Shown here piece by piece: positions 30,547 through 42,756 of a DNA stretch of 64,000 nucleotides. Position numbers and translations under genes: made by a program. The stretch comes from Utricularia gibba (Eukaryota; Streptophyta; Magnoliopsida; Lamiales; Lentibulariaceae), in NCBI GenBank assembly GCA_002189035.1, contig NEEC01000002.1, positions 248,001 through 312,000 of the forward strand. The letters run 5' to 3'. Positions within the stretch are counted from its first letter, which is position 1. Each line of letters opens with the position of its first letter. Below the pieces are notes generated by a model. It saw only the letters and a list, made by a program, of their open reading frames with translations. It was not told the DNA's origin and made no database searches.

Positions 30547-32873
30547 ATGGGAAAAAGGCAGAGGAAGTTGAAATCACCGGAAGATTTGGTGGAGTATGGG
30601 AGGACAAACAGAACTAAAATTGAAGTAGTGAGCACCGATGACGAGGTTGAGAAATCTCTGCAATTCCATGGTCATCTACGTACAGAAGGCGTCACTGCGC
30701 AAGCTATCGATTCGAATAAAGAGGGAAAGGAGGGGAAGACGAAGCGCAGGAGGAGTAAAGAAGATGCCGTTGTAGTGGAAGTACCAGAAGATCCGGCAAG
30801 CACTATTTCTTGAATTCTTTAAGGGGTTCAGGGACAACTGGTGTACATTGTATTTATATGATTGTTTCAGGTTGCAGACGGATTAGATGCAGAAAACGGA
30901 CTTACCTCCCAGGAGTTGTTTCCGGTATTTCCTGTAATACCGTTGCACTTTTGTGGTCATGCTAGTTCCTCGTTTTCTAATTGTGCGAGCATGTGTTCTA
31001 AGGTTGTTTTACGTTCGAAAGGAAAACTACGTCGATTCATATTTTTAAGGGGAATTGACAAGTAGGTTGAAAGTTTATCACAAGAATTTATACGAGCCCC
31101 TGTAGATGTTTACAGCTTTTGGTGATAGTTTAATCTTGTTTTTGTGTTTTTCAATTGCGTTGAATGCTGCTCTTTTTTTTTATTTCTGTATATTCATGTA
31201 ACTATTAGCAGGATGTTGTATCTGAGTACTTTTTTTTCTGCACTCTCAGTCAGATACTTTTGAGGAAAAACAAGAGGGTGTCAAAGCCATTGATATTTCT
31301 ATTAACGCATTTGAATGGAAATCTGGTGAGAAATCGGAAAATGCTGTCCTGCGGAAGCTTCTTGTGAGAAAAACTCTTTTCTAACCACCCACATTCAGAT
31401 AACAAGGTCAGGTATCCTGATGGTCATTGTTGTGCCAGCGTGGTCCTAGGTACTTCGATCCTCCAGATACAACTTGGGGAGCTTGCCGTAATTGTGGAGA
31501 AGATGATCATAAGACAAACAACTGTCCATCAGAGAAGCCTAGGAAACCTTGTTATGTGTGTGGTAGTTATGATCATATTGCAAAACGCTGTAATCAGGTG
31601 GATTCCTTGAAACTGGTCTTTCTGTGCGTTTTATATATCCATATGGAGCGGTCATCAGATTGCAAGTGTTTTTGTACTTGGTACATGGTTTGGCAGGGTT
31701 TAGATTGCTTCATCTGTCAGAGTAAGGGCCATCGTGCAAGGGATTGCCCTAATAAACATAAGGGTTCCATGACTTGTCTAAAATGCGGGGATGTAGGGCA
31801 CAACATGTTTTCTTGCAGAAACAAATATTTTTCTGAAGATCTCAAGGTACCCATGCTGAGAAATTACATAATTTTTTTTCTTACCATGCGTGAATTGGTT
31901 TGCACTTCACAATTGATTCTTTTCCCTCAGGAAATAGAATGTTACGTTTGTGGAAAATTTGGCCACTTATGCTGTGCGGATTACAGTGATCCTGGCCCAA
32001 GGGAGTTTTCCTGTTACCGATGTGGTTTGCCTGGGCATACCGGTTTGGTTAGTCAATTCTTTGGTTCAGCTTTGGCAGTTCAACAATATTTATGAAGATA
32101 GAAATTTTGAGGACTTTACAATTCTTGATGGAGTTAAAAAAAGCATGGCTTTGTTTACCAGTTAAATCACAATTTTGCTTTCAGTGTTGGGTTGATAAAA
32201 TTGCTTTCCTGGCTGATTCGTTTTATTATGTCAGGCTTGCAAAGGCTACAATAGTGAAGCTGTTACTGTGGCGCGGGATGGTTCATGTTTCAAATGTGGT
32301 TTACGAGGTCATTTCTCCCGTGAATGTACCAGTTCGAAGAAGGTTTGTTGCTTCTTGTCATTTTTGTGATAATCTCATGCTTGTTCTTGATGCCAATGAT
32401 TTGTGTTTTATTAGGCTGGGAAGAAGGTCAGTGAACCATCAACACCTAAGCAGCAATACCCCTGGGGAAAAAAGTACACTAAAGATATTAAGTCCGCTCC
32501 TGTCAATCCTGGAAAGATTAGAAAAAAGAATCCTATAGTTCGAGAATTCGTTTCTGCTGGGAAATCGAAGCAAAGAGGAGGGTGGGTGGCTGAGCATCTG
32601 AGTAATTCGTATTCTGGGAAATCGAAGCACAGGGGTGGGTGGCTTACTGAACACCCAGGTGATTGGTATTCTGGTAAGTCAAAGCATAATGATAGATGGG
32701 TTTCTCTACAGTATGGCGGTACGTCTAGAGGTAGTAAAAAGAATCCAAGATTCCCAGAATCACCTCATGATCGAAGATCTCTGATTGCCACCTCCAGTGG
32801 CCATCGTGCAATATCAACACCTGGATCTTCCCAAAGTCGTCACAAGTACGGATCTGGCAATCCCCCATGCTGA
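30547..32873 (+). CDS. CCHC zinc-knuckle protein with seven knuckles
   Basis: Exons are 30547-30795 (or to 30780), 30871-30924, 31250-31363, 31439-31597, 31697-31846, 31931-32047, 32235-32342 and 32415-32873, all in phase 0, giving about 469 residues. Seven CCHC knuckles follow one another: CRNCGEDDHKTNNC, CYVCGSYDHIAKRC, CFICQSKGHRARDC, CLKCGDVGHNMFSC, CYVCGKFGHLCC, CYRCGLPGHTGLAC and CFKCGLRGHFSREC. The N-terminus is basic and acidic in turn. This order resembles plant homologues of ZCCHC7/Air proteins, RNA-binding partners of nuclear RNA surveillance; the role here is inferred only. The C-terminus has three copies of a motif around SGKSKxRGGWxxEH. Exon 1 may end at a GC donor (30796) or a weaker GT donor (30781). 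The TGA stop is followed by a further 65 open codons in frame. Confidence 0.88.
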
Positions 32874-33071
32874 GGATCTATTATTTCCTCTCCGGGTGAT
32901 TATCATGAGTTACCAACTCTCGGTTCTCCAGGAAACCATTATCATCGTGGATTCCACAGCTCTGCATATAATGTTTCAAATGGAATCTATAATCAGAATG
33001 GTTTTCAGCTCCAGGATCTGTCCACATGCACAGGATTTGACAAGAAGACGCAGGTTTACGGTCAGGAATAG
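32874..33071 (+). other. In-frame, protein-like extension after the CCHC gene's TGA
   Basis: Directly after the TGA at 32871-32873 the same frame stays open for 65 codons to a TAG at 33069-33071. The text is protein-like and low in hydrophobic runs (SSPGDYHELPTLGSPGNHYH, STCTGFDKKTQVYGQE). It reads as a continuation of the Gly/Ser/His-rich tail before the stop. A single CGA-to-TGA change would explain it. Confidence 0.5.
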
Positions 33072-35747
33072 ACCGCACCACATGATGGTCTTTTTATGGA
33101 AGGAGATCCTTTGAAAAATCGAAGAATCAAAGCCTCCATATTGGTAAGCACTATTTCAGCCAGCGTTACAATACAGCTGTCGTGATATGTAGTCATTTTT
33201 TCACCATCCTAGCAACTGCGAGAACCGGATCTCTGGTTCTTGCGCAAATATGTATTTACTATTCATGTTATTATGATATCTATTTCCGTAGGCTTCCATG
33301 CTTCTTGATTGTTTTCCGCACACACAAAACGCAGGAGATGTAGACGTGATACATAGTCATAAATGAGAGTCTCAACTCAATCGAACTCTTGGTTACAGGG
33401 AAAGCCTGTAAGATGGAGTACCGAAACTGTCTGTCTTCCTCCAGGATGCTGTGGAATGCGAGACTCTGGTGTTAGGTGCTAGAATTATTTGATGGGGCAT
33501 GTAAACTCAACACCCCCTTGTCTTCTTCCTCTTCCGGTGGCATGTTCCTGGGACGGAAGAAAAGCAGCTTTGTTGCATGATGTGAGTTGTCTCGTCGTTC
33601 ACGTGCTGAAATTAGAAGCCAATATCGTCACGTTTTTCATCCTACCCAAGTTGGGGAGATGTGATGGACACGGATGAAGACACGGGGGAAGTCGGCAGCT
33701 GAGAGCTGTCTTAAACTGAGCAACTTGTTAGTTCTTGCTGACCAACAGCGAACCCCCACGCGCCACGCCGTCTGCACGCGTTACTCTTACTCCATAACCC
33801 CTTGACTTTTGTAATGACTCAAATTAAAAAAAAATGTTGTGTTTAGAATCCGATTTCAACATCAAAATAATAATACATCAGTTTAATTTGAGAATTTATT
33901 AAATTTGAATTTGGTCAATTAGAAAATTAATTCCCATTCACTGACCAAATGAATGATCAAACCGATTAAAATTTAAATATTTAATTCAGAATTAAATATT
34001 GTATTGTAAAAAACTTAAAATAATTCTGAATTAAACCATTTTTATAATATACTGAATCGTGTTAAATTTATTAAATTTCAGATTTTTTTTTGAAAAAAAA
34101 TTTATATTTCGAGTTCAAATTTGAAATTGAAAATATTATTATGTCAATGTATTCTTATTATCCATGATGCAAGTTGACAAAAATGAGCCCTGCCCGGGGC
34201 ACATCAAGATATGCCCTACTTGCACTTTGTCTAAAGTCAACTTGCACTTGCCACGAAATTAATTAAGGCATCGACGACATATTCAATAATCCAAGGTTAG
34301 ATGACGACACATGGGCATGTCGTTTCGGTTTCTAATTGAAGTAGCCATTTTTTGTGCCGAATTGGAATGGGGATTTTCGTGTTGTGTGTCCGAATGGAAA
34401 GTATTATTGCATGCAGATGATATTCGTGTAGTTTAATGTTAATATATGAGAATGGTCAACTTGAGAAAGTGTACGGTTAGAATGGCGAAGTTTAGTAACG
34501 CGGAGGGCACCATGGCAAGAACACGGACCGGAACAGCCTTAAATGCGGCCGCCTGCCTGTACTCCTCTCGTACAAGTTGTATCTAATTTTGGGTGTCTTC
34601 CCAGACCGCCATAATTTTCTCTGCAACGAATGCTGGGGTTGCTGTATGGGGTTTCGAGAAAAACTGAGACTCTTTGTTTTTGTGCGGCAGTGGTGTGAAG
34701 ATGACTGACTGTTACTAATTGGTGCTGCTCCGGTCTTCATTTACTTCCAAAAGGATCCGCATCCACGTTTACTGTACCACTGTGATAGTAAGAGAAAATA
34801 CTGGGTTTTTGTTGTCTTTTTGTGTGGTGTTTGGTTAGGGAACCAACACTTCTCACCTTCCTCGCACATGAGTCCTTATCCCGGCCTAAATGATCAAAGC
34901 TCCTTCATTTGGGATTGGGACAAAACAACCTGTAGAATATACGGCTTCCCTGTCTTTAGCTTAGCCTACCCCTCCCTCCCCTATACCTCCATCCATTTTT
35001 TCTAAGCAGTTATTGTCTGTTTTCTCTCTCTCGTCCTCTCTCTCTCCTTGACTCTACTCTCGCTTCTGCTCCTGGGAGATGCAGCAATAATTCTGTTGCC
35101 GAGGTGAAAATCTAGCAATCAAGGAGGGAATCATCATCTCCTCTTTTCTTGATTCTCTTCTCTTCTTATTTATCTTTTGTTTTGTCGTTTTTTCACCTGC
35201 TTGTTTTGACTTTCTTTCTCCATCTGCTGTTTGAAGCTGAAAACTTTTCTGTTAAAGGGGTGTTGTTGGCTTCAGGGCGTGTGAGTGTTTCGTCTCTTCT
35301 CCATATCCTTTCCCTCTGGATTGATTCCCACATATTTTCGGTGTATGTTTGATGGCCTGTTGAAAGACTTGAATTGATCTTCAAATTGTTAATACAACAG
35401 CAAGCGTGCAATTTAGATGCCATGAGTTTTTATTCAAGCGGCCTTGTTTCATATTTTCACCGGTTACTCAGATCTGGTTCTCGTGATGCTTTTGCTGCCA
35501 GTTAAAAGTTATGGTGCCTGGACTGCTTTTTTACTGTTAGCCGTGATCCCTTTTTTTATCAGCCTTTCCTTTAAAGTCCATTTGCTATTCCTGATGTTGA
35601 TGTTTACAAACTTTTGATTGATGCTACTCATTCTTGCTTGATCATCGTCCCTGTTTTCTTCACAGGTTTGGATGAGTTGCCTGATTTCTGGCTGATCACA
35701 GAGGACTCCGGGAGTTCTGGTTAATCCATCTCTGTTTCTGAAAGGAT
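33072..35747. other. Intergenic 2.7 kb: CCHC gene 3' flank, AT-rich spacer, EIN3-like leader
   Basis: Bases 33072 to about 33730 are probable 3' UTR of the CCHC gene. From 33800 to about 34480 the DNA is AT-rich and featureless. From about 34880 to 35747 lies the leader of the EIN3-like gene, with CT-rich runs (35018-35055) and a likely 5' UTR intron ending at the AG at about 35665. This is a usual arrangement for this gene family. Confidence 0.5.
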
Positions 35748-37438
35748 ATGATGCCGTTTGATGACATGGGGTTCTGTGGGGACTTCCATTTCTTTGATTC
35801 TTCCCCCATCGAGGAGACTTACGTCTCTGCTCCGAAGCCCACCCGGCCGGAGTTGATGGTGGAGGAGGACTACAGCGATGAGGAGATCGATGTGGATGAA
35901 CTGGAGAGAAGAGTGTGGAGGGACAGGATGCGGCTGAAGAGGTTGAAGGAAATGAATAAGGCTAAGGAAGGTTCTGTGGATGTTACAAAACATCGGCAGT
36001 CGCAGGAGCAGGCGAGGAGGAAGAAGATGTCGAGAGCGCAAGATGGTATCCTGAAATACATGTTGAAGATGATGGAAGTATGCAAAGCTCAAGGCTTTGT
36101 CTACGGCATTATACCGGAGAACGGGAAGCCTGTCAGTGGGGCGTCTGATAATCTGAGGGAGTGGTGGAAGGAGAAGGTGAGATTCGATCGGAACGGTCCG
36201 GCGGCGATATCAAAATACCAAGCAGATCATTCAATCCCTGGAACCAACATTGCCTCTAGTCTTGGTGCTCCTACACCACACACCTTGCAGGAGCTTCAGG
36301 ACACTACTCTTGGATCCCTGTTGTCTGCTCTGATGCAGCATTGTGACCCCCCTCAACGCAGGTTCCCGTTAGAGAAGGGGATTCCGCCGCCGTGGTGGCC
36401 GAGTGGGAGCGAGGACTGGTGGCCGCAGCTGGGGCTGCAGGGGGATCACGGCCCTCCACCGTATAAGAAGCCGCATGATCTAAAAAAGGCATGGAAAGTT
36501 GGTGTTTTAACGGCAGTTATCAAGCATATGTCGCCGGATATATCCAAGATTCGGAAGCTTGTAAGACAGTCCAAGTGTTTGCAGGATAAAATGACAGCAA
36601 AGGAGAGCGCAACATGGCTGGCCATCATCAACCAGGAGGAAGCCGTGGCTCGAGAACTCTACCCGGATCGGTGCAGCGCCTTTTCCTTGTCTAGTGGCGG
36701 CGGCGGCGGCAACGGTGGCCTTGCTCTGAATGACACCAGTGGGTATGATGTTGAGGGCGCTTGTGAGGAGTCCAAGCTTGATGTGCAAGAGCGGAAGCCA
36801 CATCCAGTGATTCCTGGAATGATCACCAAATCGGAGTTGTCCCGTAAGCGAAAGCAGGAAAACAGTGAGATCAATGCGACGATGGAGAACAAGTACACCT
36901 GCGGCTACCAACACTGCCCCCACAGCCAAATCCGGCTTGGTTTCCATGACAGAACCTCAAGAGACGGCCATCAGCTCTCCTGTCCCTTCCGGCACGACTT
37001 CAGAACATCCGATGTCGACATCAACGACGTTAAGCCGCTCGTCTTCCCTTTATCCTTCGTCCACAGCAAACCGCCCTCCGCCTCGTTTGATCTCACCGGT
37101 CTCGGAGTTCCGGAAGACGGCCACAAAATGATCAACAATCTCATGTCCCTCTACGACACAGATGTAGAAAGAGCCCCGAAGCTTCCGCCATAGCCACAAA
37201 GGACCAGGAAACAACCTTCCACTGTCATCAAGGAGGAGGATACCTTCAGAGCCAACCAATTTTGCTGGATGGCAACAATAACAACAATCACCCCGCTTTC
37301 AACGCATCCATCGCATTGCCTCAGCCTTTCAACTCCAGCCTCCAGCTGATGTTCAGCTCCCCCTTCGACGTCTCGCCGATGGATTACACGAACACCCTCA
37401 CCGGAGCTCCCACGAAAGACGTTGCTATCTGGTACTGA
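35748..37438 (+). CDS. EIN3/EIL transcription factor, frame broken by one base near the C-terminus
   Basis: An intronless coding region, as in all EIN3/EIL genes. The nuclear DNA-binding half is intact: acidic start ([20 protein letters not shown]), basic blocks ([35 protein letters not shown]), [40 protein letters not shown], the Pro-rich/Trp region [18 protein letters not shown] and [20 protein letters not shown]. These proteins are the main activators of ethylene-response genes and are normally degraded through EBF1/2. The frame as read stops at 37193. Adding one C to the CCCC run 37174-37177 continues in an Asn/Gln-rich activation tail ([35 protein letters not shown]) to VAIWY and a TGA at 37436. 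That ending is typical of the family. Full length is about 563 residues. Confidence 0.95.
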
Positions 37439-37949
37439 GAGATCTCCACAGAACGGTGCCGGGGGCTTGCCTGATCATGCAAACCACCCCCCACGTTCCG
37501 TAAGTATAGCTATAGGCGCTAAGAGCGTTGCCATGGTTAGAAATAATCTTGCGGGAGGACTCCATGGAGCTCCTTCCTGGACACATATCAACTACCATAT
37601 GCTTTTTCTTTTGCAGTGGAGTCACTACTTTCTAGTTCAACTTCTTCGTTTTAGGCAACCCTTCCCAAAAGGAAAAAAGAAAAAGGTGAAAGGGGGTTAT
37701 CTTCAAACGTTGTTCTCTAAGGGCAATTCGGTCATTTCACACACATGCATTTTTAAAAACCAAAATTCCAAGAAAATAATCAAAATTCAAAATCTCCAAT
37801 CATAGAATTTTCATTGTAGAAATATAATAAATAAATAAATAACACTGTAAAACGTAGTTTTCAAATATGGCAAGATTACAAGGCGTTGGGAGGCATCTGG
37901 AGTTACAGTAGAATTTGAGACGAAAATGCCGACAGGATCGGCTTACTCA
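37439..37949. other. Intergenic between convergent genes
   Basis: This holds the 3' flanks of the EIN3-like gene (+) and the FHA gene (-). It includes an A-rich stretch at 37668-37690 and AT-rich DNA near 37800-37850. No coding feature is supported. Confidence 0.5.
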
Positions 37950-39147
37950 TCACGATCCGCCTTGTTTCTCGAGCTTGTTCAATCGGAATATAGCGAGATT
38001 TGCATCCCCTGATGAAGAGGGAATTGGAGTAGCCTCAGCAATCTCTCTATCTGTCTAATCAGCAAGTTGTGGGCTTACCGAATGTGATCAGATCTCCCGG
38101 TGATGCGGCCGAGGGTACTCCCGGTGGGAGGCGCTTGTCGCCGATGAAGGTGCCATTTGTGCTGTCAAGATCTGTGACCAAAAGGGTCCCCTCGGATCTC
38201 TCTATCCGGGCATGTAAACCAGAAACTGCACAACTGGATGAATGAATCGTGGTCTTCATATTTGAAGCATTCTTAGGCAGCTCAAATGATGGATTCCAGT
38301 TAAGAAAAACCAAGGAACTCTTTCGATATGTCTTCTCTATTTGAAAAGCATGCGCTAACTTAGATAAACACGTCTGAAAGTTGAATCTTTAGCAATTGAT
38401 AGCAAATACCCACAATAAAATCACTTGTTTTCCCCATCTGGCTATATGCATCAATATGAAAAGTGTGAGGAGTTTAAAGAACCCATTGAAAGAGCAAACA
38501 AAGGTGAGGGGTGACCTGTAGGTACTGCAATCACGACATCTGCCTTCTCAGGGGTACGCCCAATGGTGACTACATCCTACATGTTGCACGCACACTTTCA
38601 AGCCTCAAAACCGCAATTCTCCAAAGTAAACAATTCAATCTCACTCTGGAAAACTTACGGCAGCTATTTCGAATGCACCCGGCAACAAGATCTTGTATCC
38701 AATGTGCTTAAAATCACCATTTCCTGACAAGAGAAGTATCAGAGATGATGGATGTCTCATTGTACCAACAAAGCCACACAACAATTACAGCTTTCCGGAC
38801 CAGAATATTGGTTGCTTTATCAAAATCAGGCATATTCTGGAAAAAAAAGCATAAACACTTCACTAAACTCATGGTATACAGTAAAATGAAGCTCGCTAAC
38901 CTACGGGTTCAAGAACCCATCTGGGTAAAGCATCATCTGTTGCAACTGTGTCAATGGTTTCAGATACGGAAAGTTTTACAGCCCCAGAGTTTCTCCACTT
39001 TCCAGCCTCAAAATTCAGTTTTTTTGGCCGGTATCCATAACCCAGAAAAGCAACGGAGTTCCCTGAGAAATGAGAGCATTTTGCTGGAACAACAAGAGCC
39101 GGAAACGCGCATCTTGCCTCGGAACACTGAAGAAACTGGATACTCAT
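37950..39147 (-). CDS. Chloroplast FHA-domain protein
   Basis: Five exons, 39147-38901, 38723-38659, 38576-38516, 38225-38079 and 38008-37950, give 192 residues. The first 55 residues are Ser/Ala/Lys-rich with few acids, as a plastid transit peptide. The FHA core follows: TIGRTPEKADVVIAVPT, VSGLHARIERSEGTLLVTDL and DSTNGTFIGDKRLPPGVPSA, with the conserved Gly-Arg, Ser-Gly-x-His and Asn-Gly-Thr residues that contact phosphothreonine. The ending is DANLAIFRLNKLEKQG. It matches the small plastid SMAD/FHA group of Arabidopsis At2g21530 (from memory). The binding partner is unknown. Confidence 0.9.
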
Positions 39148-39523
39148 TTCCGGGTATCAGAAATTTTTGAAGAGAACACAGATTTCTGGATAACGGAAAT
39201 CCTCTTCCTGGATGAGATTGATGGATCAGAAATGGGCCTACAGAAATTTGGGAATCATTACAAGAGCTTTCTGATCATCGATCCCCTACTACTTTCAGAC
39301 ACCGAATCCATTTTTGTTTATTCGAGGACATAAATTTTATTTTTAATAAAAGAATATTTAGTTGATTTAAAATCCTCATTATATACATTAATGATTCGAA
39401 TATTTTCACGCAATAAATATTGGCTAATTTAAAATACATTAAACTAAGTTTTAATCTTAACGGATACAAAATAACTAAAAAAAAAGAAAATAGAAACGCG
39501 TTAGGTTCTAAATCCTTGGGTTC

Positions 39524-39558
<35 letters not shown>

Positions 39559-40404
39559 TTCATGTCGTTTTCGTCTGTTGTTCGCTGAGGTAAATGAATG
39601 CTTGCCGTCTCCTCCGAGAGTGTTCCTGCATTTCCCTACCATCTGGAAGTAAATTCAGCAGGTTTATTCATCTGTGCGGATTCTCCCATCTTATTCGTCT
39701 GACGCACAACGCAGCTTCATCTAATGTTTATGGTATTGTGTATTCGTGGTCGCGATCGTGATCTGGGTTCGGTTTTGTATAGACCAAGACCCTGATCTTT
39801 TTAGATCTTGAAAATTTTGGGTATCTGGTGGTGGATTTTAGGTGTGAGAAGGGGTCTGGATTTTTTCATCAAAAGCTGATTCGGGCCCTTCGTATAAAGG
39901 TAGTGAATCTGTTAGGAGCCTTTGAAATTGATGTTGGCTGATCTCAATTTGTGACTGAAATACATGTCGCTTTGTCAAATACGAGGTGATGTTCTGGGTA
40001 ATTGGAATTCATACTGTCCTCGATGAATAGACTATGCTTCCGAGTATGCAGTTTTAAATTAGCTTCTTTTTATGTCGTATGGTAGGATCAAGATATGCTG
40101 ATGTCTCCAGGGGGTAGGATCTCGACAGATTTGGTCAATTTAGAACTTTATTTTCAGTATTTCAAAGAGCACATCAAAGCTGTAGTTAAATGGGATTCTC
40201 TGTTGCGTATCCTTGGAGATTCTACCTTTGACTTAACTTCCCATCTTAGTGACAACTAACTTGATCAGATCTTCTTTTTTAAAAAAAAATTAAGTTTGTT
40301 TGTTGATGTCTATATTCGAATAATTCTTGTATGCTTTATACCTGTAAATGTTTGAGTTCATTCCCTTCCATGCAGTAACTGATCTTGGTCCGTATGATCA
40401 GGAA
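39148..40404. other. Divergent region: FHA promoter and GAMYB leader
   Basis: AT-rich DNA (39330-39500) is followed by a CT microsatellite and then the GAMYB 5' leader. The leader appears to contain an intron ending at the AG at about 40375, just upstream of the start codon. No other feature is seen. Confidence 0.5.
39524..39544 (+). repeat. (CT)n microsatellite upstream of GAMYB
   Basis: About ten uninterrupted CT units, in the probable promoter or leader of the GAMYB gene. CT tracts are common near plant transcription starts. Confidence 0.9.
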
Positions 40405-42022
40405 ATGAGCTTGACTAGTGAAAGTGATGAGGCAATGTTGCCCCATAATGGCATCGGTTCACCACCTGCTGATGATGATAACAGCGGTGGAAACGCGGGA
40501 TCCAACAGTTCAATGAAGAAAGGCCCATGGACATCTAGAGAAGATGAAGTTTTAATTGATTATGTTCAGAAGCATGGAGAAGGGAACTGGAACGCAGTTC
40601 AGAAGCACACTGGTCTCTCTCGCTGTGGAAAGAGCTGTCGACTGAGGTGGGCAAATCACCTTAGACCCGACCTCAAGAAAGGGCCATTCTCTTCGGAGGA
40701 GGAGCGCCAAATAATTGAGCTCCATGCAAAGATGGGAAATAAATGGGCTCGTATGGCAGTTGAGGTAGGATTTTTTTTTTGTTGTGTGTGAAATGGATAT
40801 ATTCATATGTGCACTATATTGGCAGTTTGAACACCATTAAGTTGCAAATTTACTGTCACTGAAAATGCTCATTTTCAAAAAATGTCTGCTTTTTTACTCT
40901 AGTTCTTTTGTTCTTGTTCATGTCGTCTCAACTGAAAATGGTGATCACAGTTTCTTCTGTCTATGTTGACTATCAAATGAAACAGGTTCTTTTTTGTGGT
41001 TCTTATTTTTCCCACATTTCTTTCACTCTTTTTTTTTTGTTTAGTTACCCGGGCGCACTGATAACGAGATAAAGAACTTCTGGAACACTCGGATCAAAAG
41101 AAGACAAAGAGCTGGTTTGCCAATCTACCCAGTGGATATCTGTCCACAACTTAAAAGTGAGAATCTTCAACGTGATGAAATAGACTCATATTCAATGGGT
41201 GAAGTGCGCCCTCCAGATTTTGCGCCAGTTGAAGACTTTGATATTCCGCCAATAGGTTTCAAGAGTCCCAGCCAGCCTCTATATTCACCAACACATGATA
41301 TTTCCACTGTCAGCATGCCTGAGATTCCATCAAGTCTTATTCTTGCTCAAGACCCTCAGCCTTCTTACAGTGACAGATCCTTATGTTCGGCACTTCATTC
41401 TTCCAAGCCTCCCTGTGGATCTGAATTCTTGTTTGCAGACTATAACACTCCTATTGTTAGCTCTCTCACAGGTGCAAATCATCTCAACGGTGATGGTTCT
41501 TTGCAGATTGCTCGGTCTCTTGGATTCCCATCTTTCTATGAGCATAATTCTGTTTCAGACCAGGCAGTCTCTGCAGACCTATTTCCGGGCAACCATACCA
41601 TCTTAACGAGCACCTCTGAGCTCCCTTCACTCCAAAACCAAGCGGGTGGTTGGGGCGTACTCCCGCCCTCCTTCCCACCGCCCGTTGTTGATGATATTTT
41701 AATCCAACCTACTGAGGCTGAGAACACATGTATGTTTTCACCACGTAACAGTGGGCTGCTGGATAATGTCCTTTATGAATCAGAAATAAAGAAATTCAAT
41801 GCCAATACCTTCCTCTACCCTGAAACTTCTCATGGCCCTGCAATGGCACCTTATGCAGTGAATGATTCAACTCAAGATCCCCACGAGAACATGTGGGGGT
41901 ACGATGATCAGTTCTCTCCTTTAGGGCACTCATCTTCATCAGTTTTCTGTGATGGCTCTCCATTTAGTGCCAACTCATTTGAGGAACTCCAATCTGCAAA
42001 TGGATTTCCAGGTTCAGCTTGA
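40405..42022 (+). CDS. GAMYB-type R2R3-MYB transcription factor
   Basis: Two coding exons, 40405-40764 and 41045-42022, give 445 residues. R2 and R3 MYB repeats span residues 38-145: [60 protein letters not shown] and [20 protein letters not shown]. The [10 protein letters not shown] extension just after R3 marks the GAMYB group (MYB33/65/101), which acts in gibberellin response, anther and seed development. A miR159 target site lies in exon 2, further supporting the call. An alternative donor at 42012 could splice to 42107 and change the last few residues. The start follows the leader intron; the upstream frame beginning MFEF lies in that intron. Confidence 0.95.
41616..41636 (+). promoter_or_regulatory. 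miR159 target site in GAMYB mRNA
   Basis: The 21 bases 41616-41636 are complementary to miR159 except at three positions (the first two, and one A-to-C inside). The core GAGCTCCCTTCA is exact. The codons give SELPSLQN, the usual peptide at this site in GAMYB genes. It predicts cleavage of this mRNA by miR159. Confidence 0.9.
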
Positions 42023-42756
42023 TATCCCTGTGCAGTCTTGATAAATGTTTCTGATTGTTGCTCATCTCTGAAACTCTGCTTCTTCTTTTGGGCTACTTAG
42101 AACAGGTGATCATTCCAGAACTTATTATTCCTAATGCTATCCTTGAAGAAGGCACAAGAGATGCAGGTGCCAATGGAAATATGATGATGACAAGCTCTAC
42201 CTACTGATTTCCTAAGCACACAAGGGTGACTTCAAGATCTTTCCCGCCGCTGCCACGGTTGAATGTTGCGCTATGTGCATCCAGTTAGCTGATGCTCCAA
42301 CTGAAATCGCAAATCCAAGGCTGCTTTTTTAGATCCTGCTGTTGCTCATGCTGTGAACTTAATGCTGCTACTCTGTTTTATTGCTGCTCGGGATTCTGTT
42401 TGTGATGTTTGTTTGGTTCAGAAGCTTTTGTTATTATATTTTAATCAATATTTTAAAATTGTATTGAATGTTTTTAATGGGTTTGGATTAATTTTTTTTT
42501 CGTGTGTGTTAAATTTAATCATTTTATTATAAATATTATAAAAAAATAATTATGTAAATTTAATATTTTTAAAATTTTAATTTTTTTATTATAACTATTT
42601 GTAAACAATTTTGAGCCTAAGGATCGTTGACGGTCCAATTCGGACGGTGGAAGTAGGAGCCTCAGTTGAAGTTTGTCGTCGTACGGGGCGCTCCGTGCCC
42701 TGGCTTTCTCCCGATTCTTGGGTTTCTTGGGTTCGCAACGTGGTGAAGCGGAAAAG
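42023..42756. other. Intergenic: GAMYB 3' UTR and CNX1 promoter
   Basis: The first 400 bases are probable GAMYB 3' UTR. An AT-rich spacer (42430-42610) follows, then the CNX1 leader. An ATG at 42673 is in frame with CNX1 and would add 28 residues; it is not needed by the family. Confidence 0.5.

Noticed and set aside
36304-36947. Long antisense open frames within the EIN3-like gene
   Set aside because: They are mirror frames of a GC-rich, strongly conserved coding region and show no similarity to known proteins.
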